A stretch of DNA of 64,000 nt from Lithospermum erythrorhizon (GCA_019722365.1 JADFUC010002032.1:124001-188000), one strand, 5' to 3'; shown: positions 43,057 to 55,619, counted from the first letter of the stretch. A program made the numbers and translations. Notes: generated by a model not told the origin, from the letters alone.

Positions 43057-44798
43057 TCACTTACTTGGATCAGAAGTGGTGATCATGCCCACACCCTTAA
43101 AATCACAAGAACCAGGAACCATCCCTTCTTTCTGATAATAGCTATCAAATGCATACGAGGCATGATTCTTCACATTGTTAGGCTGGTAACAACTCTCCCC
43201 TGGCTGAATCTCTGAACAATTTGCCCTTCCTGGTCCACATGCCCAATCCAAAGCAGTCTGCAATGTCTTAGAATCAAGATCATCCATGGCTACACAATAT
43301 GTCCGGTTAGTTGTATCATTCGCCAAAAATGTTCCACTTCCAGACACATGTAACAAGTAAACTGGTGTGGAATTCCCATAAAATAGCCCCCAATTGGCCT
43401 CCGAAACTGGAGGTGACCTCAAATCCTCATTGAATAATTCATATATATACACACTGGAAGTGACTTCTGGGTGCAACGGTGTACCACTACGATCAAGTAC
43501 ATGCTTGATCAAATTAGAATTAAATGTATCAGAATTATCTATTGTAGCATAAGGCTCTTTAGAATCGCCTTTTGAAGGCCAACCAGTTTCAGTTACAAGA
43601 ACCATAACATCACTAACATTAAGGTTCTTCATAGAGAAATAAACAGAGTCAACCATAGCATCAAGAACATTGGTGTAATGCAACAAAGTATTAGGATCAA
43701 CCATTTCTTTATTGGGTGTCAGAGGCTTAAACAATGCATTCTCCAATGGCACGACACCTTTATTTTGCATAAACACATAATAAGGATACAAATTCATCAT
43801 CAAAGGAGAACCCGTCCTCGATAGAAACTGAAGCAATTGAGACATGACAGAACTCAAAGACTGGTTAAAGAATGCCTGTGAAGGTGGGAAAGGGTCAAGA
43901 ACAAGGGAAGCCGAATTGGGTGTCGAAATCTTGATTTCATTATGCAAATTTGAGGCAACCAAAGCACTATAAAGTGATTCAATTGCAGGCATAAGCATAG
44001 GGGCAGAACTTGGGATAGTTGTTAAAACTTCATCACCAACTGCTATAGCTATGATGAGTGTATCAGGGTAATATGCAGCCACATTTCGACTGATCCAAGT
44101 GGCTGCAGTTGCATTAGATGATCCAATTGCAATAAGTTGGTTGTTGGGTACACTAACTATAACTCTAATCTTGGTATTTGCAAGTGCTTCAAGAATCTCA
44201 GCATCAGCATCATAAAGCCTCACATGGGTTATTTTTTGAAGCTTCAAAAATGATACCAAATCTGCTGGTGAAAGAAAATTGGACACATCTGTCCCCAAGT
44301 TCACTCCCACATATGGCTCGTCTCTTTCTTGCTGTGCCTTTATCACCACCCCCTCTTCAAAACAAAAAAAAAACAAAAACAAAAAACCCATCAATTTTTA
44401 ACAAAAAAATGAGTTCTTGAAATGGGATTCTTGAAAATTACACTTAGAAATCACTCCATCCCTAAAATATCGTCCACTTATTGATCAACATTAAAAAACT
44501 TATGAGATATTGATTAACATATAAAAGTTAACTTTGATTTCAATAAAAAATTTCAAATTAATACGGTCGCAATAAAGTATGTTGAAAATACAGATTTTGA
44601 TATATTTTGTACATGAAAAAAAGACTATACAACACATTACAAACATTCAAGTTCAAAATTTAAACAACTCATCAAAATTTAAAATGTGACGATATTTTAC
44701 TAATGGACGTAGTATTAATTACCAGGTAGAGCTTTGCAGAAAGGCCACAGGGAGGTGAAGAGGAGAATGAAGAGAGTGAAAAGCTTAGAATTTTCCAT
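43057..44798 (-). CDS. Glucan endo-1,3-beta-glucosidase (GH17) with X8/CBM43 domain
   Basis: Extracellular or plasmodesmal hydrolase of 1,3-beta-glucan (callose). Exon 1 (44798-44723) starts at an ATG and encodes a 24-residue signal peptide ('MENSKLFTLFILLFTSLWPF', then 'CKA'). It splices at GTAATT to exon 2 (44354-43057). The mature protein opens 'PYVGVNLGTD'. The GH17 barrel has the acid/base Glu in 'AVGDEVLT' (about residue 134 of the spliced protein) and the nucleophile Glu in 'VTETGWPSKGD' (about 281). It ends 'NWGLFYGNSTPVY'. The X8 domain spans about 378-447 with its cysteines ('YCVAM', 'DWACG', 'ANCSEI', 'ESCYQP', 'GSCDF'). The open frame ends 'DPSK' and stop, but GTAAGT overlaps this point, so a short C-terminal exon with a GPI signal may follow. 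About 457 residues as read; it looks intact. Confidence 0.93.
44452..44714. mobile_element. Stowaway-like MITE filling intron 1 of the GH17 gene
   Basis: About 263 bp. The left end CACTCCATCCCTAAAATATC and the right end (reverse complement TACTACGTCCATTAGTAAAA, then TATCGTC) form an imperfect inverted repeat with the Stowaway 'CTCC(A/G)TCCC' signature. It occupies most of the 368-bp intron 1 (44355-44722). Its right end lies only about 7 bp from the GTAATT donor. Confidence 0.8.
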
Positions 44799-45905
44799 TA
44801 AAGAGAAGTTTTTGGTGAATTTGTTGTATCATCTTTTGATTCAAATAAACTACTCCTTGCATTATCTTTGGAAAATTGTGTTTCCAGTGAGGTAGATTTG
44901 ACTTGAAAGATATGGAAAACAAGACAACATTTGATGAAGTGTTCAAGTGAAAAAGTGGTCGTTTTTGTTGTCTTAAAACTTGGTTAGACTTTCGATATGT
45001 TTATTGTTTGGTCAGTGTAGTGGCTTTATCATAGTAAATGGTAGTTAATGTCAAAATAGATCTAGTCAAAAAATTATTTTATAATTTAATGGTTTATAAT
45101 TCCAATATATCTTTTTATAATTCTAATAATCTCAATCTAGTTTTTTACATTCCTTAATAAATCAAATTTTCATCTAAACAATAATTTATTATGAAATGAA
45201 AAAAGTAATTTACAGAATTAATTGTCGAAATGGTCTCGACTAATATGTACTAATTGCACTTTAGTTCCAATAAATGAGTGATATGCACAAATGATCCTTG
45301 ATAATGATTAAAAAAATATACTTTAGGAGCTAAATTAATATCATGATAAAAAGATACACTCTAGTCCCTAAATTAATTACCACGTTAAATATTGGCATTT
45401 TTTTTAGCTATTGGGCTAATTTATTATAATATGGTTGTGTCTTTTAAAAATAAAAAAGAGTGTCATGTTCTTTAGGTGTAATATAGATTATTACATGCAG
45501 TACAATATAATAGAAGATTCGGATTTGTTAATGGGACTTTGATTTTATTATATGGTTTTCGAATAACAAAATGGACCGACACTGAAATTAGTGAAAGGGA
45601 GCCACTTTCTGCAATTGTATGATAGTTGGTAGAGAAAGTGAAATGGCATATACAGTAAAATAATTGAGTTTTAGTCGTTTACTTGTAGGGTGGGGACTCA
45701 GTTGGGGAGGGCTGTGACTATTTTGGAGTACCCTTGCTCAGTTGCTCCATTTTCTGATTTCTGAATTGGAAGTCTACTATCCAGAATTGGTTCTTGAATG
45801 ACAGCCTGGGCCAGGCTTCAAATCATTTTGTACAATAATGGCAAGGTAACATTGGTATTCATATGTTTTTCTCTTCATTCATACTTTTTTAACTTATTAA
45901 TTATT
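44799..45905. other. Upstream region of the GH17 gene, no further gene recognised
   Basis: Should contain the promoter and 5' leader of the minus-strand glucanase. No convincing TATA box was seen within 150 bp of the ATG. At 45240-45420, words such as 'GCACTTTAGTTCC' and 'CTCTAGTCCCTAAATTAATT' resemble those of common plant DNA-transposon ends, but no clear inverted partner was found. Confidence 0.35.
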
Positions 45906-46124
45906 CACTCCAATTCAAAATATTATCCAACTTTAACTATCAATAACTAATTAATTATATGATGAAAAATTATTAAAATTTATTTTTATGAAAATATATT
46001 TAAAGTCAAATTTATTGATATCAATTTTATATTTTTTGAACTAAAAAATAAAAAGTTGTTGATGGTCAAAATTGGACACCGCAAAAACAAAAAAAGACTA
46101 ATAATATGAATTGGAGACAGTATT
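45906..46124. mobile_element. Stowaway-like MITE next to the minus-strand copia LTR
   Basis: About 219 bp. The ends are CACTCCAATTCAAAATATTA on the left and, read inversely, CTGTCTCCAATTCATATTAT on the right. TTA/TA lies outside both. The interior is AT-rich. It abuts the diverged end of the copia 3' LTR at about 46170. Confidence 0.7.
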
Positions 46125-46169
46125 ATTTTACGCATTTACATATCGGTTAATAAAAGAATTGAATCTTTA

Positions 46170-46301
46170 TTTTTTTATTATTTAATATTGAGATTGATAT
46201 GTATTTATAATCAAAATAGTTACAACAAATTTACATTTTGTATGAATCAAAGTCTATCTCTAATTTGAATTAAAAAATTAACTTATCTAATCAATACAAC
46301 A
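46170..46301 (-). repeat. 3' LTR (partial) of the minus-strand copia element
   Basis: On the minus strand it runs TGTTGTATTGATTAG to about 'CAATCTCAATATTAAATAAT'. It matches 23926-24069 in order, sharing 'AGAGATAGACTTT' and 'AAATACATA'. The last ~30 bp of the family LTR are not recognisable, so this end is eroded. Confidence 0.75.
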
Positions 46302-46319
46302 GCTAAGAGTATAACTAAT

Positions 46320-47830
46320 CGATCCTATTATTTCTCAACCGATTTGTTGTTCTTGTTAGGAGTCTTTGATGTGAGCTGTAGCGTGGCTGCATGAACTGAT
46401 TGAGTAGCCTTACATCCCCTCAATCTGACCCTGGTAAGGACGGCACAGTTTCGAAAGTGCAGTTTTAAACTTGGAAGATTGAGAGCCTTGATAAAGATGT
46501 TTGCAAGCTGAAATTGAGTGGGCACATGTCGAACTTGAGATCACCAAGTAACACCTTCTCCCTAATAAAATGATAGTCTATTGCAATGTTCTTTGATCTG
46601 GAGTGGAGCACTGGATTGTAAGCAAGATAGGTTGCTGAAATGTTATCACATAGAGCAACTGAAGATGAAGGAAAAGAGACATGGAGATCTTTGAGAAGCA
46701 TTTGAATCCAAGTGATTTCAGTTACAACCGAGGCAAGATCTTTGTATTCAGCTTCTGTGCTTGACCTAGCAACTGTTGTTGCTTTTTGGAGGACCATGAT
46801 ACAATATTTCCACCAAACAAAACACAATAACCAGAGATAGATCTTCTTGTTGTGGGACAACCATCCCAATCACTGTCACTGTATGTAGAGATAGAGAATG
46901 ATGTAGTAGCAGTAATAAAGATGCCTTGATGGATTGTTCCTGTTAGGTACTTGAGGATTCTCTTCACAACACACAAATTAGTTGTAGTAGGATGATGCAT
47001 AGCTTGAGATGTCTGATTGACTGCATAGGTAATGTGAGGTCTAGTGAATTGTAAGTATTAAAGAGAGTCAACTATGCATCTGTACTCATGTGGATCAGCT
47101 AGAGGAGAAGTAGAGTCAGTGTTTGGACTTCTAGGTATTATAGGTGTTTGTACAGGAGTACAATTCAATAGTCCTTATTTATGTAAGAACTCTTTGATGT
47201 ATTTTTATTGTGATAAGAACAATCCCTATGTAGACTGAGACACTTCGTTGCCAAGGAAGAAATGTAAACTTCCCAAATTATTTAAAGAGAATTCAACATT
47301 CAAAATAGTAATAAATTGATTTAGGAGTTGAGATGATGAGCCTGTAATAATAATATCATCGACATATAACAGCAAATACATCAAAACATCATTAGACTGA
47401 AACACAAATAGACTGGAATCAACATTACTCTGGTTAAAACCCTGACTGAGTAGAAAGGTATAAACCTATTAAAACTAAGCTCTTAGAGCATGTTGTAATA
47501 CATAGAGAGACTTCTTGAGAAGGCAGTGATAATTAGGGAAGTTAGGATGAGAGAAGCCTTGTTGTTGTTGTTTCATGTAGACAGTTTCATTTAAGGTACC
47601 ATTCAAGAAGGCATTCTTGACATCCAATTGCCTCAATTCCCAGCCTTTAGACAATACAAGAGTTAGGACAGTTCTAATTGTTGCAGATTTCACAAAAGGT
47701 GAAAAGGTCAAAATCCAATCCATATTGTTGTTTGTTGCCCTGAGCTACAAGCCTGGCTTTTTATCTGGAGATAGAACCCTTCACATTCAACTTAACTCTA
47801 AAAATCCACTTACAGCTAATTAAGTTATGA
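46320..47830 (-). pseudogene. RT and RNase H remnants of the minus-strand copia element
   Basis: RT at about 47830-47475 reads '[20 protein letters not shown]' and '[14 protein letters not shown]'. The YVDD region lies near 47370-47340. RNase H at 47000-46465 reads 'VKRILKYLTGTIHQGIF', 'YSDSDWDGCPTTRRSISGYC', 'ARSSTEAEYKDLASVVTEI' and 'VALCDNISATYLAYNPV'. The intact stretches are long, but stops and one frame change occur. The catalytic Asp-containing motif 'SDSDWDG' is preserved. Confidence 0.88.
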
Positions 47831-49785
47831 GAGGGAGATCGTGGAACTAGTTCCCTATGTGTGATTTTAGCTAAAGAAGTGTATTCATCTACATGGCTTG
47901 GCACCAGTGTGGATATTATTTTGCTTTAGAATAAGAGGTAGGTACATGATGAGGATTGAAAATGGCAGTGGAAGTAGCTAGAGATAGAAAAGTTTTTGGT
48001 TTGAGGCTGCCTGTTTGGGACCTAGTGACCATTCTGGATGGAATGGTAGGTTATTGAGTAGGTAGAGTGACATGAGAAAATGAACCAGTTGTAGGGATAG
48101 CAGGAGCAACAGATGATGACTGAGTAGGAGGGCACACAAAAGAGGATACAAGAGGTGATGGATTAAGTATTGAGGTGGAGGGTGTAATTGTTGAGTGTGG
48201 TGGAGTTATTGTAGTTTGAGGTAAGGGAATGTGGACAGGAAGGATAATTGAGGAGGGAGTACATTATTGAGAGACAGATGGTACATGAACCTTATTTGTG
48301 TGAGAAGATGGATCGTGGAAGTTACAATTAGTTGGAAATATATTAAAAGAGTGATTGTGCAGATTAGAGTGAAAAGAAGGATAAGGAAAGATGTGTTCAA
48401 CAAATGTAACATGTCTAGAGACTATAACCTTCTGAGCTTGTGGATTAAAGCATCTATAACCCTTATGAATTGTTGAAACATCAAGAAAGACATGAGGAAA
48501 AGACCTAGGATCAAATTTATTTGTGCCAGTTTTACTCATGTGAGGATAACACATACTGTCAAAGACTTTGATAAGATCATAGGAGGGTATTTTGTGATTA
48601 GAAGTTGATGAGAAGAGATGTTATTTAAAGTTGGAGAAGGGAGTTTGTTGATGATGTAAACTATACAATTAAGAGCTTCCACCCAAAACACAGGAGGCAA
48701 CATAGATTGAAACAATAAACACCTCATTTTGTTAACAATGTGTCTATGTTTTCATTCTGTTGTGCCATTTTGTAGTTATGTGTTTGGGCAGAAGTATCTG
48801 TATAATATGCCATGTTCTTTAAAATATGGTTCAAGCTTGTGAAATTCACCTCCTTCATCTGCTTGGAAGGTGATAGGATTAGTTTTAAACACTTTTGCAA
48901 TCATAGTATGAAATTGTTGTAGGCTAGAAAGTGTATCAGATTTTTGTTTTTAATTATATACCCAAGTATATTTTGTATGAGCATCAATAAATACAACATG
49001 ATATTTAAAGCTAGATGGAGATAGAACTGAAGATTCTCATACATCAAAGAACACAAGAGCAAATGGAACATCAATTTCAGCTATAGAATTTGAAAATGAT
49101 TTCTTGACTTGTTTGCCTAGCTCACATACATTGCAAATGTCATTGGATTTAACTGTACAAGAAATGAGATTATATGAGATTATTTTAAACTAAGCTAGAT
49201 AAAATAGTAAAACTAAGATGACCATGTTTATTATGTCATATGTCACTTGATTATGGTGCAACAGACACAACTTGAGAAGAAAGAGCTTGAAAGGCAACAG
49301 AATGAAATGGATAGAGTGAGTCTTGATTATTGCAGCTGAGTTGTGGTTTGTGAGTCTTCTAATCCTTAACAACAAATGAAGAAGATGAAAATTCAGCAGA
49401 CATTTGTTATCTTTACAAAGTTAATGAATAGAGATGAGATTCTTTGTGAAAGAGGGAACAAGGAGCACATTGTTAAGCTTTAAGTTATCAATAGTAGTAG
49501 AGCCAGTGTGAGTCACATACAATTGATCACCATTACCTTAATTGAACCATAATATGGAGTTAAAGACTTAAGGAGCTTAGCATTACCTGTCACGTGGGCT
49601 GAGGTTCCACTGTCAAGATACCAAGTGCATGAAGACTTGCGCATGTTGGAAGATGTAAATGAGTGATTGAACTTGTTGGTGCATTCTAATGCTGAGTGAT
49701 TGAATGCATTGCAGATTTGACATTTAGTAGATCCTTTGAGAGGCATATTTGTGTTTAAATCACAGTATTCGATTTCTATAATCAC
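47831..49785 (-). pseudogene. Gag end, protease and integrase remnants of the minus-strand copia element
   Basis: From the upstream end: a knuckle 'CQICNAFNHSALEC' followed by 'TWYLDSGTSAHVTGNAKLL', the retropepsin-like DSG active site, at 49785-49513. GAG-pre-integrase sequence lies near 49190-49080. Integrase C-terminal pieces at 48727-48264 read 'VFWVEALNCIVYIINKLP' and 'GTNKFDPRSFPHVFLDVST'. A Pro/Ser-rich linker precedes RT. Stops occur throughout. Confidence 0.85.
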
Positions 49786-51370
49786 AGATTACGACAATCG
49801 TTATACAATTTATTTACTGGGCTTTAAGTAAACGAGACACTAAACTAAGTTGCTCAATAACAAGAATTGTAAATTACTAAAATTAACTCACGATAATATC
49901 GTATGCTACGCGTATCGTTGTATCCTACGCATAACCTATATAATAATTATAATGGCCAATTATATTATTATATTACTAATATTATATGAACCAAAAGCCA
50001 CACACAAAATGCATTTCAGCTTATATTCCATGTATTTAAATTAAATCGGATCAGAATCGAAATATCAAATCAACGGTATACCCAATCGAGTTTTACATTG
50101 ATAATATAAATATAATTGACAAACCGAATCAATTAAATTGGTTATTTCAATTCGATTTCGCTTAACGAGGAAGTTTTATTAAGCAACTTGTTAAGTTACT
50201 TCTACTGCTTAATAATAAGTTGGGCTTAACCGCTAACGGTGCTTAACTATTAATCATGTATTTGAAATTTGAATCGACAAAAGTTTTATCTCAACCCTAT
50301 GCTTATCGTATTTTACTATATAATCGATTGTGTATTTATTGCATATTATATTTTCCACATGACAACGACTATTTATTTCATACTTAATAAAGATTAAACT
50401 CGCTTTGAATTTAATATTCATGCAAATATTTAATCCGCACTCATTTAATATATATTAAATGCATAGCTTTTACGTGCTTTCAATTTTATTATATATCAGA
50501 ATTTAACGCAGCGGGATATATTGAGCATTTACCTAAGGAGAGCTAAATACTTGGCTCATGAATCCGTTTTATCTATTGCATACCTAATTCACGAAATATT
50601 TTATTTTATTTTACCCACAAACCGCAAGCTACTGGGCTAGTAAATAACGCATAACCGCGAGTAAGATTAAGCATGGGCGGCTCCACCACTGAATTTTTCT
50701 AAAAGACGAAGAATACAAGACGCACTCAAAAAGCCACAGAATGGGTTTATTATTTGTATTTTAGGGTCATATCATATATCTCCTAAATGTGTATTATTTA
50801 TTTTATTTTTCTGCGATGCGCATATTACTGAAAAGTACGTATATATAACATGTTAAATAATTAATCAAATGTAATACGAATTCCTACAAGAAAATTTAAG
50901 CACTCGTATCAAAAGTTCAATTTTAAGATTAGAAACATATCACGATCACCGCAAAGACACCGCGAATAATGGTATCAGTATCGTGACGAGTAATGGAAAT
51001 CTGACCAAGGCCAAGCCGATTTCCACTAACGCCGCGCCATATAATCATTCCAAGCAATAGGTCGGTTTAATCGGGTTAACCCTGCCATTTTCACTAACGC
51101 CAAGGGTTCTGGGTGATACACTGTTAGTAACTCGCAGGCATCCTACTAACACACAAAGAGTTATGTCACATACATACTAGTTGCTTAACCTAATGCTTAT
51201 GTCAAGCTTTTTCAAAAATATACAGTTGTCATTGCTGAAATTTCAATATAGTGTGCCTGCAGCTAATACATTTTGTGAGATTTCGAGTATCGGGTATTAT
51301 TTTATAATTTATTTTGTAAGTTGCTGACATGATAATTGCTAAACTCTGCTTATTTACATACTTATTCTTG
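49786..51370. other. AT-rich stretch with no recognised gene; possible eroded LTR
   Basis: Between the truncated minus-strand copia and the start of Gag-like sequence near 51380. 'AATGGTATCAGTATCGTG' near 50970 resembles a copia primer-binding site on the plus strand. The sequence before it does not resemble the 3' LTR at 55157, so it cannot be claimed as that element's 5' LTR. Nothing else is recognisable. Confidence 0.35.
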
Positions 51371-54300
51371 TAGAACAAAATGACGCTCTTAACCCACTCT
51401 GGGAATCAGTTTCTAGGCCGCACTTGGAGAAGTACAAGCTCAACAACTCAAATTTGACGACCGGTCTCGAAACTTGAGGATTATTATGTGTTAAACACCA
51501 GGTCCCATCCGTACTCAAAATGACGCCGCCACCAATAAGAAAAGGAAGCCTCTACAAAGCTAATGTTCGATGCCATGTCCAATGTCTTACGCTAGCTAAT
51601 ACGGAACCCGTGATTCCGTGATGGCGTGAAAGTATATGACATTGCACTTAAAGAACTCGCTGAGTTATTCCGAAGCGAGTTAAACGGTAGATATTTACAC
51701 TATCTCGTGTTTCAATGATAGCAAATTGAAATGGATGTGTCAGCGAGCCCACATGTCATTAAAATAATAGGCTTGGTCGAACGACTCACCGCGTCTCTGG
51801 GCTTTGTTTCGAAGAAGAGGTTGGTGTACCTTTATCCTAAAGTCCCTTCCAGAGAAGTTCTCTCAGGTTGTGATGAATTTCAACATGCATAAAGCCACTT
51901 ATCTCTAAAACGAATCCCGCATAAAGACGATCATTAATGGCCGAGACAAACTGGGGAAGACTAAGACTTCATTTTATGTTTTCAGCGGTCCAAAACAAAA
52001 GGAAATCTAAAGGAAGAAGACAACGTAAGTGCTAAAGCGTTCGAGGAAACTCTAAGGTTGTCAAGACTCCAAGCTGTGGAAACAGAAGATGGCTGCCACA
52101 TTTATCATGATCCGTGGTCAATTTAAAGTCGACTTGCAAGAAATTGAAGATAAAAGTTAATGGTCTTACGAATTCACTCACCTCATGTGTATATATGTAT
52201 ATATATGTTATTGAAGCTCAGACAACTTCTAAATTCTACAAGGCGTTATCACCGCCGTAGCTCTCATATTTGTCAAAATGTGCAGGAACTAAGGTGCAAG
52301 AGAAATACCTTTCGAAGAGGGAAAGATGAATCGAGGCAAAGTGGACGATTCGTAGGTTTTAGTCCTAGTAGTACATCCATCAAGCTCGAATTATGCCTCC
52401 AGCTGTGTTTCTAAATTTAAACAATAAGCATCGCACTGCTATACAGAAATATTACTACTTTCTTTCTCGATATTTTGAATAATGAAAGGTTTTCCTTCCG
52501 TTTCAAAAGGCGATCCAATGCATTTAGATCTCTATAAGAAATGTACGATATAAAGTAATACATTTCTTCCAAGACGGGCTTGCACTCTCTAGACACTTCA
52601 ATCGGTGAACATAACATCGATGGCGTAATAAGCCCTATGGCTTAAAGCCTATATACCTATGGCATTTCGAATAAGTCATATAAACGAGTACCGCATGGGC
52701 GAACTTCACTGTGGAATACCAAGGTTTCGATTATGAAACATACGATAAGCGCGAATCTTGCCTAATCGAAAATGACCAAATCACCATTCACTGTGATACA
52801 AATGAAAGTGGTAAAAGTTGATTTATCGGGGATCATAAACACCGATGTACGCGACCAATGAACACATCCGCAAAGCAGGTTACAAGCATTTAATACGCTT
52901 ACCGATGGATGACAAAGATATGGTTATGTGTATCCGATGAAACACAAACGTGAATTCCGGGTGAACTTTCATGATGGGCAAGAACCAATTGAACAAGACT
53001 ACAAAGATTCTTCGGCCTCATGTAGGGAGAGAATATTTAAATCATGGCTAAATACTCATCTCAAAAAGAGTATGGTATTTGCCAACTCACCTCGCAGAAT
53101 GCTTACCTCGGTGAAAAAATCAACCTCGACGACATGGTTCGACATATGATGAGCCTATTCATCTCCGCTAATTAATTTTGATATACACTACAAAACGCAT
53201 TACTCACACTTAATAAAATGTCCAACTATATCAGCATATGAAATACCTCAAGAATCGAAGCATGGAAGTTTCAAATTGGGTTTTCTCGTGATTCGGGGGC
53301 TACGTGTTTTATGTTCCAAAGTTGACAAAAGATAAACTGGCGCCCAAGCCCTGATAGATGCTACTTATTGGTTATCCGCGAAACCGCGTATTACTACTTC
53401 TACCCAAGACGGTATCAAAAATACTCCTCGCGAAGAAGGCATCGAATTACCATGAGACTTTCGCTTCAGATCTAGGAAAGATTCTCTAATTGTCACGCCA
53501 CAAGAGCTCATTACGACCTCCGCTTGCATCAAACGGATGTGAAATGCTTTTTAAATGAGACTCGAAGAAAAAGTCCACGCTGGGCCAACTGGGTTGGGCT
53601 TCATAATCAAGGACTGAAGACACTGTCTGCAGAAACTTAATAAATCAATATATGGACTCAAACAAGCTTCTCGACAACGGTATCTAAATTTCATGAAATC
53701 ATTACCGCTTCGATTCCAATGAAAATATATAGTTGACCAGATATACCGGGTTCAAATGAGTAGTTCATATTTTGGTTTTATATGTCGATGACATTTTATT
53801 GGTTGGGTAGCGATCTCTTGCTTATTACGCGTGAAACTAAGGATTATCTCTCCAAGAACTTTGATACGTATGATATGCGGCGAAGCCTTACGTGATCGGG
53901 ATAAAAATATTCTCAATGGGATCGCAAGTGACTTATAGGATTTTCTTAGAAAGCATATATCGACAAAGTCTGAGAGATTTGCACATCAATTTGCTCAACC
54001 ATCCCTGCTCTTAATCGCATAAAGGAGACAAATTTGTACTTCGAAGACGCTTACAAACTTCCATGGAACGAGAAGAAATGTCAAAATATCCTTTACGCTT
54101 CTCAGGAGTTTGATATATTCTCGTGTCCACAAGACCCGAGACAAATTTACGTTATTTATTTATCGACGAGATTTCAAAGCAATCCAGATCGCATATCGGA
54201 GTTGACAAAGAAAGTTTTGAGACACCTATGGGGAACAAGGAATTATATGCTCACATATCGAAAATTAAATCACCCACAGGTGATCGGGCATTCCTCGATT

Positions 54301-55156
54301 CTAACTAGCCGGATGTCTCGCACTGGATTTGCACTCTTGGATATCTTATTCTTTACGCGAGGCGTAATATCACGGGCGAAGTTCGGAAATCCGATATGCT
54401 TTTCGTCCACCATGGCCGGATGAAGATGCGGTACGTTACGAGGCTTCTATTCAGAAACATGGTCAGTAATTTAGTCCTACAGCTGGCTTAAATTTTATCT
54501 CTAAGCCATTAACTCCGTTTATCATGGCTACAACGAAGCTTCAACCTTCTTCTCAAAGCACGATGGTGATAACTAAAGGTTCAAACACATTTACCTCAAA
54601 TACCTATTAACAAGAAGACAGTTAAATCAAGAAAATCATCATGAATCAATAAGTACAAACTTCATGTCATAGATATTTTACAAAAAGTACTACTCTCCAA
54701 AGACCTTTTCAGTGACATACTCGAAAGATTGATTCATTGGAGGCTCCTAATTATCCTTTATTCAGGCTTTCAAGTTATCTTGTAATTAGCGATATGTATA
54801 CTTTATGTTTAAATTATTGAGCTCTTAATAAATTACAACATTTGTCATTTCTGTTTTATGATATGTATACCTTATGTTTAAAAGAATGATACCGTAAATC
54901 TGGCCTTTATTCAAGACATTCACGTAATCATTATGTTGTTTTGGCTTATAGCCTAAATTATGAGAGTTATCAATGTCAGAGTACACGGAAGTAAACATCG
55001 CTACAAAAAAAAGGTTATGTGCACGCCATGACTCTCTATCAAATTGACAATGCCGCATTCTACAGAACGAGTATATAAACAAAGGATTTGCATATCAAAG
55101 CCCCATGCTTTTAAATATGAAAGTTATAATGAATCCTCCTATAGACCAAATGGGAG
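51371..55156 (+). mobile_element. Heavily eroded Ty1/copia internal region (Gag to RNase H)
   Basis: Gag-like 'LNNSNFDD' with 'SRNLRIIMC' appears near 51440-51490. RT signs appear near 53640-53800 ('SIYGLKQASRQRYL', then a shifted YVDD region). 'YVIGIKIF'-like sequence lies near 53890. RNase H-like sequence at 54034-54423 includes 'LTKKVLRHLWGTRNYMLTYR' and 'ISRAKFGNPICFSSTMA'. Every few dozen codons the frame changes through short deletions, and CG-containing words are frequent. A purine-rich AATGGGAGAT precedes the 3' LTR at 55157. Confidence 0.75.
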
Positions 55157-55619
55157 ATTGTAAGAATATTATTTAATTAAATGTAATAATATTATTATTT
55201 CAAAAATATTTGAATTCTTTCTCATAAAATTGGTCATTAGGAGGATGTTTATTATCATATTAATTAGCAAATTCATTATAAATGTTACAAATCTTGAAAT
55301 TATTAACTTTGCTCATTAAACATATTAATGAGCAAATTCCTATAAATTTGCATCATATTCTCCATCTAATAGTGCATAACAAATCCATAACAAATCAACA
55401 CATAACTAAAGAGGTTTATAGGTAAAGAGGGAGAAACCTTTCTTTCTCCATTGAAGCAACTTTTTGGTGAGCAACTTTTGGTGAGGACAATTTTTCCGGC
55501 GATATTCTATCAACGTACTAATGGTTGGAGGTATGTTAAAATAATTACGTTTTATTTTAAATCTATGTAATAATCATGTAATGAGATTTTAGGATGTGAT
55601 GTTTAAATAATCATTTAAC
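55157..55619 (+). repeat. 3' LTR of the eroded copia element
   Basis: Starts TGTAAGAATATTATTT directly after the polypurine tract AAATGGGAGAT and runs to about CATTTAACA at 55619. It contains an A/T-rich promoter-like part and a T/C-rich stretch 'CCTTTCTTTCTCCATTGAAG'. No partner LTR was recognised upstream. Confidence 0.6.

Larger units (their letters stand above)
46170..49785 (-). mobile_element. Minus-strand Ty1/copia element, 5' truncated, same family as the 23.9-kb element
   Basis: Reading on the minus strand from 49785 to 46301 gives a CCHC knuckle, protease, integrase, RT and RNase H remnants, then a 3' LTR starting TGTTGTATTG at 46301. Its LTR and RT closely match the plus-strand element at 23926-30391; for example, '[19 protein letters not shown]' here versus '[19 protein letters not shown]' there. 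The 5' LTR and Gag N-terminus are missing, so the copy is truncated at about 49785. Frames contain stops. Confidence 0.87.

Noticed and set aside
44178..44420. Plus-strand open frame opposite the GH17 exon
   Set aside because: Antisense shadow of the GH17 coding sequence.
50960..50990. Primer-binding-like ATGGTATCAGTATC as the start of the eroded copia element
   Set aside because: Upstream sequence does not match the 3' LTR at 55157, so the element's 5' LTR could not be placed.
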